DNA from: an uncultured Rhodospirillales bacterium
Lineage (GTDB): Bacteria > Pseudomonadota > Alphaproteobacteria > CAAGCB01 > CAG-977
Direction: 5' to 3'
Assembly: GCA_902777205.1 (NCBI GenBank)
Contig: CACYSU010000003.1
Coordinates: 105,076-169,075, forward strand
Length of the DNA: 64,000 bases
In this document: positions 62,792-64,000 of the stretch, piece after piece
Position numbering within the stretch: position 1 is the stretch's first letter
Layout of the letters: each line of letters opens with the position of its first letter
Program-made: the position numbers and the translations under genes
Notes under the pieces: model-generated
Seen by the model: only the letters and a program-made list of their open reading frames with translations
What the model was told of the DNA's origin: nothing
The model's database searches: none

Positions 62792-62845
62792 GGGTGTTTA
62801 CTTCTTCGTTGAATTCAAACTAAGCGTTTTTCTATGCAGTTTTGC

Positions 62846-62875
62846 TTGACTTGTCAATAAATTTCACGGTATTTT
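62846..62875 (+). promoter_or_regulatory. Promoter of the EF-hand gene
   Basis: TTGACT at 62846-62851, 18 bases, TATTTT at 62870-62875. GCGGAGG follows before the start at 62900. Confidence 0.55.
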
Positions 62876-62899
62876 GAATAAAAAGCGGAGGAAGACGAT

Positions 62900-63616
62900 A
62901 TGAAAAAAGGCTTTGTTTTTTTGGCGGGATTTTTAATGGCGGGATCGGCGGCGAACGCGCAGATTTCCGATGCGTCGGAAATGATGAGAGTTGCGTTTGA
63001 TTTGCTGGACGTCAACAACGACGGCGTTATTTCGTCGAACGAATACAAAGCCTTTGTCGGGGGCATTGATGCGGATGTTTTGTTGGACGATGCGCAAAAA
63101 CGGCACAAGAAGTCCAGACGGAACGCCGCGTTTAAAACCTTTGACAAAAACGGGGACGGCAATCTGGAAAAGGACGAGTTTTTACTTTTGATGCAAACGG
63201 AATCGATGCTGTCTGCCAGCGAACGGCAAAACAAAGTCATGGAGTTCGCGAACAATCCCGACAAGGCGGAGGCCGCGTTGCAGGATTCTTTGAAAAAATT
63301 CAACGAAGCGGTCAAAAAGTTGGAAAATATGTCCCCCGACGAAATGGCAAACAATTTCCTCAAAGGCATATCGTCCAATATTGCCGACGAAAACTATTTT
63401 CAAATGGATAAAAACAAAGACGGTTGCGTTACCGAAAGCGAATACGCGGCTTATATGGTTGAAGACAGCCGCAGAATGGTAAGCGATCCCTTATATGCGC
63501 TGAACGAAGACGAATCCCGCGCTTTGTATCGGGACGAAAAGAAAGCCAAACCGAACTGCCTGACAAAGGACGAATATCTGCGCAACTATGACGAACAGCT
63601 GTCCTCGCAACTATGA
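62900..63616 (+). CDS. Exported EF-hand protein
   Basis: The 238-residue protein has a signal peptide (about 1-20, ending SAANA) and three canonical EF-hand loops: DVNNDGVISSNE (37-48), DKNGDGNLEKDE (82-93) and DKNKDGCVTESE (170-181). It should bind calcium in the periplasm or outside the cell. The C-terminus has been altered by a 25-bp tandem duplication: with one copy only, the protein would end SSAMGGDAG, and with two it ends SSQL. Function unknown. Confidence 0.85.
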   Translation: MKKGFVFLAGFLMAGSAANAQISDASEMMRVAFDLLDVNNDGVISSNEYKAFVGGIDADVLLDDAQKRHKKSRRNAAFKTFDKNGDGNLEKDEFLLLMQTESMLSASERQNKVMEFANNPDKAEAALQDSLKKFNEAVKKLENMSPDEMANNFLKGISSNIADENYFQMDKNKDGCVTESEYAAYMVEDSRRMVSDPLYALNEDESRALYRDEKKAKPNCLTKDEYLRNYDEQLSSQL

Positions 63617-63631
63617 CGAAATGCTGTCCTC
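63582..63631 (+). repeat. 25-bp tandem duplication at the 3' end of the EF-hand gene
   Basis: Two adjacent copies, 63582-63606 and 63607-63631, differ at two positions. As 25 is not a multiple of 3, the duplication shifts the frame and introduces the present stop. Confidence 0.85.
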
Positions 63632-63652
63632 AGCCATGGGCGGCGACGCAGG

Positions 63653-64000
63653 CTAATACCGTCCCGCCATGGCTTTGAACAGCAGGTTTTCGTATTTAAT
63701 CAGCTGATATTTTTGCGCCAGCAGATTCTTTCGCGCCGCGTTTTCGTCGGCGACGGCTTGCAGAACATCTTTGAAACTTGCCTTGCCCGCTTGATGCCGC
63801 GCGCGGTAATACGCGGTGATTTGACGGTTGTTTTCGACCGTTTTTTCGACGTTGGCATAAATGTGTCCCGTTTTGCCGTAAGCAAACGAATAATAAGCGA
63901 CTTCGTTGATCGCCTGCGTCAGCGCGTCTTTGAAATCAAGGACGGCGATTTGATAGTCGGCTTCGGCGATTTTGACGTTGTTTTTCACGCGGTTCCAATC
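63653..64000 (-). CDS. TolC-family outer-membrane efflux protein, C-terminal part (cut by window edge)
   Basis: The frame is open to the end of the window, and about 115 codons are visible. The sequence has the heptad-like helices of TolC/OprM channel proteins (AEADYQIAVLDFKDALTQAINEV, then YYRARHQAGKASFKDVLQA) and ends with a loop similar to those proteins. It would form the outer-membrane end of a tripartite pump or type I secretion system. A GTG at 63988 is probably internal. Confidence 0.8.
   Translation of the reverse strand, partial: DWNRVKNNVKIAEADYQIAVLDFKDALTQAINEVAYYSFAYGKTGHIYANVEKTVENNRQITAYYRARHQAGKASFKDVLQAVADENAARKNLLAQKYQLIKYENLLFKAMAGRY

Overview
The window reads as a chromosomal segment of an alphaproteobacterium of roughly even base composition. 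The evidence is housekeeping synteny (rplU-rpmA-obgE-proB-proA-nadD-rsfS-rlmH and mutS-glnD-murJ), a MaeB-type malic enzyme, and an SOS box of the form GTTC-N7-GTTC, which is the alphaproteobacterial LexA pattern. A gut- or host-associated lineage is an inference only. The two halves differ sharply: about 1-33,300 is accessory DNA and 33,307-64,000 is core chromosome.

Region 1 (1-3,142) holds the end of a conjugative type IV secretion locus (VirD4/TraG coupling protein, TrbL/VirB6-like channel protein), a serine recombinase with an intact catalytic motif, and a second serine-recombinase homologue that has lost the catalytic serine but kept its DNA-binding end. The dead recombinase overlaps the first glycosyltransferase gene, so it heads the next operon.

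Region 2 (3,135-25,521) is one uninterrupted plus-strand surface-glycan operon of about 22 kb, closed by a strong terminator. It encodes glycosyltransferases, GalE, an MsbA-like exporter, a FdtB/FdtA/GNAT set for a 3-amino-3,6-dideoxyhexose, and a dense acyl-chain module: two KASIII enzymes, two acyl carrier proteins, three short-chain reductases, a VOC protein, a split transketolase, an adenylate-forming ligase, a second GNAT, and LuxE plus LuxC without LuxAB. I infer that this builds an unusual carbon-chain substituent on an amino sugar. A glycosyltransferase near the end is split at an A8 tract.

Region 3 (25,561-33,300) is mobile DNA: phage tail-fibre genes, MobA/MobC-type mobilization genes, DUF2958 and ArdC genes, a divergent SOS-type promoter for a UvrX-like polymerase and a YolD protein, then HU and a tRNA-Arg. 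DUF2958 and ArdC are each preceded by a copy of the same 226-229 bp structured leader whose last hairpin ends in a T run. Between them (29,231-29,631) lies what I consider the most interesting item: a 25-residue hydrophobic peptide gene with its own promoter and terminator, and two divergently transcribed small RNA units complementary to its ribosome-binding region. The layout resembles the type I toxin-antitoxin loci dinQ/agrAB and zor/orz of E. coli.

Region 4 (33,307-64,000) is ordinary chromosome: an OmpA-like lipoprotein, two degenerate EAL-domain paralogues, an AIM24 protein, ribosomal protein and proline synthesis genes, a PilT/DotB-type ATPase, divergent znuBC and znuA, a secreted Memo-AMMECR1 fusion, mutT, pgsA, murJ, glnD, mutS, malic enzyme, a PhoR-like kinase, ampG, typA, an EF-hand protein and the end of a TolC-family gene.
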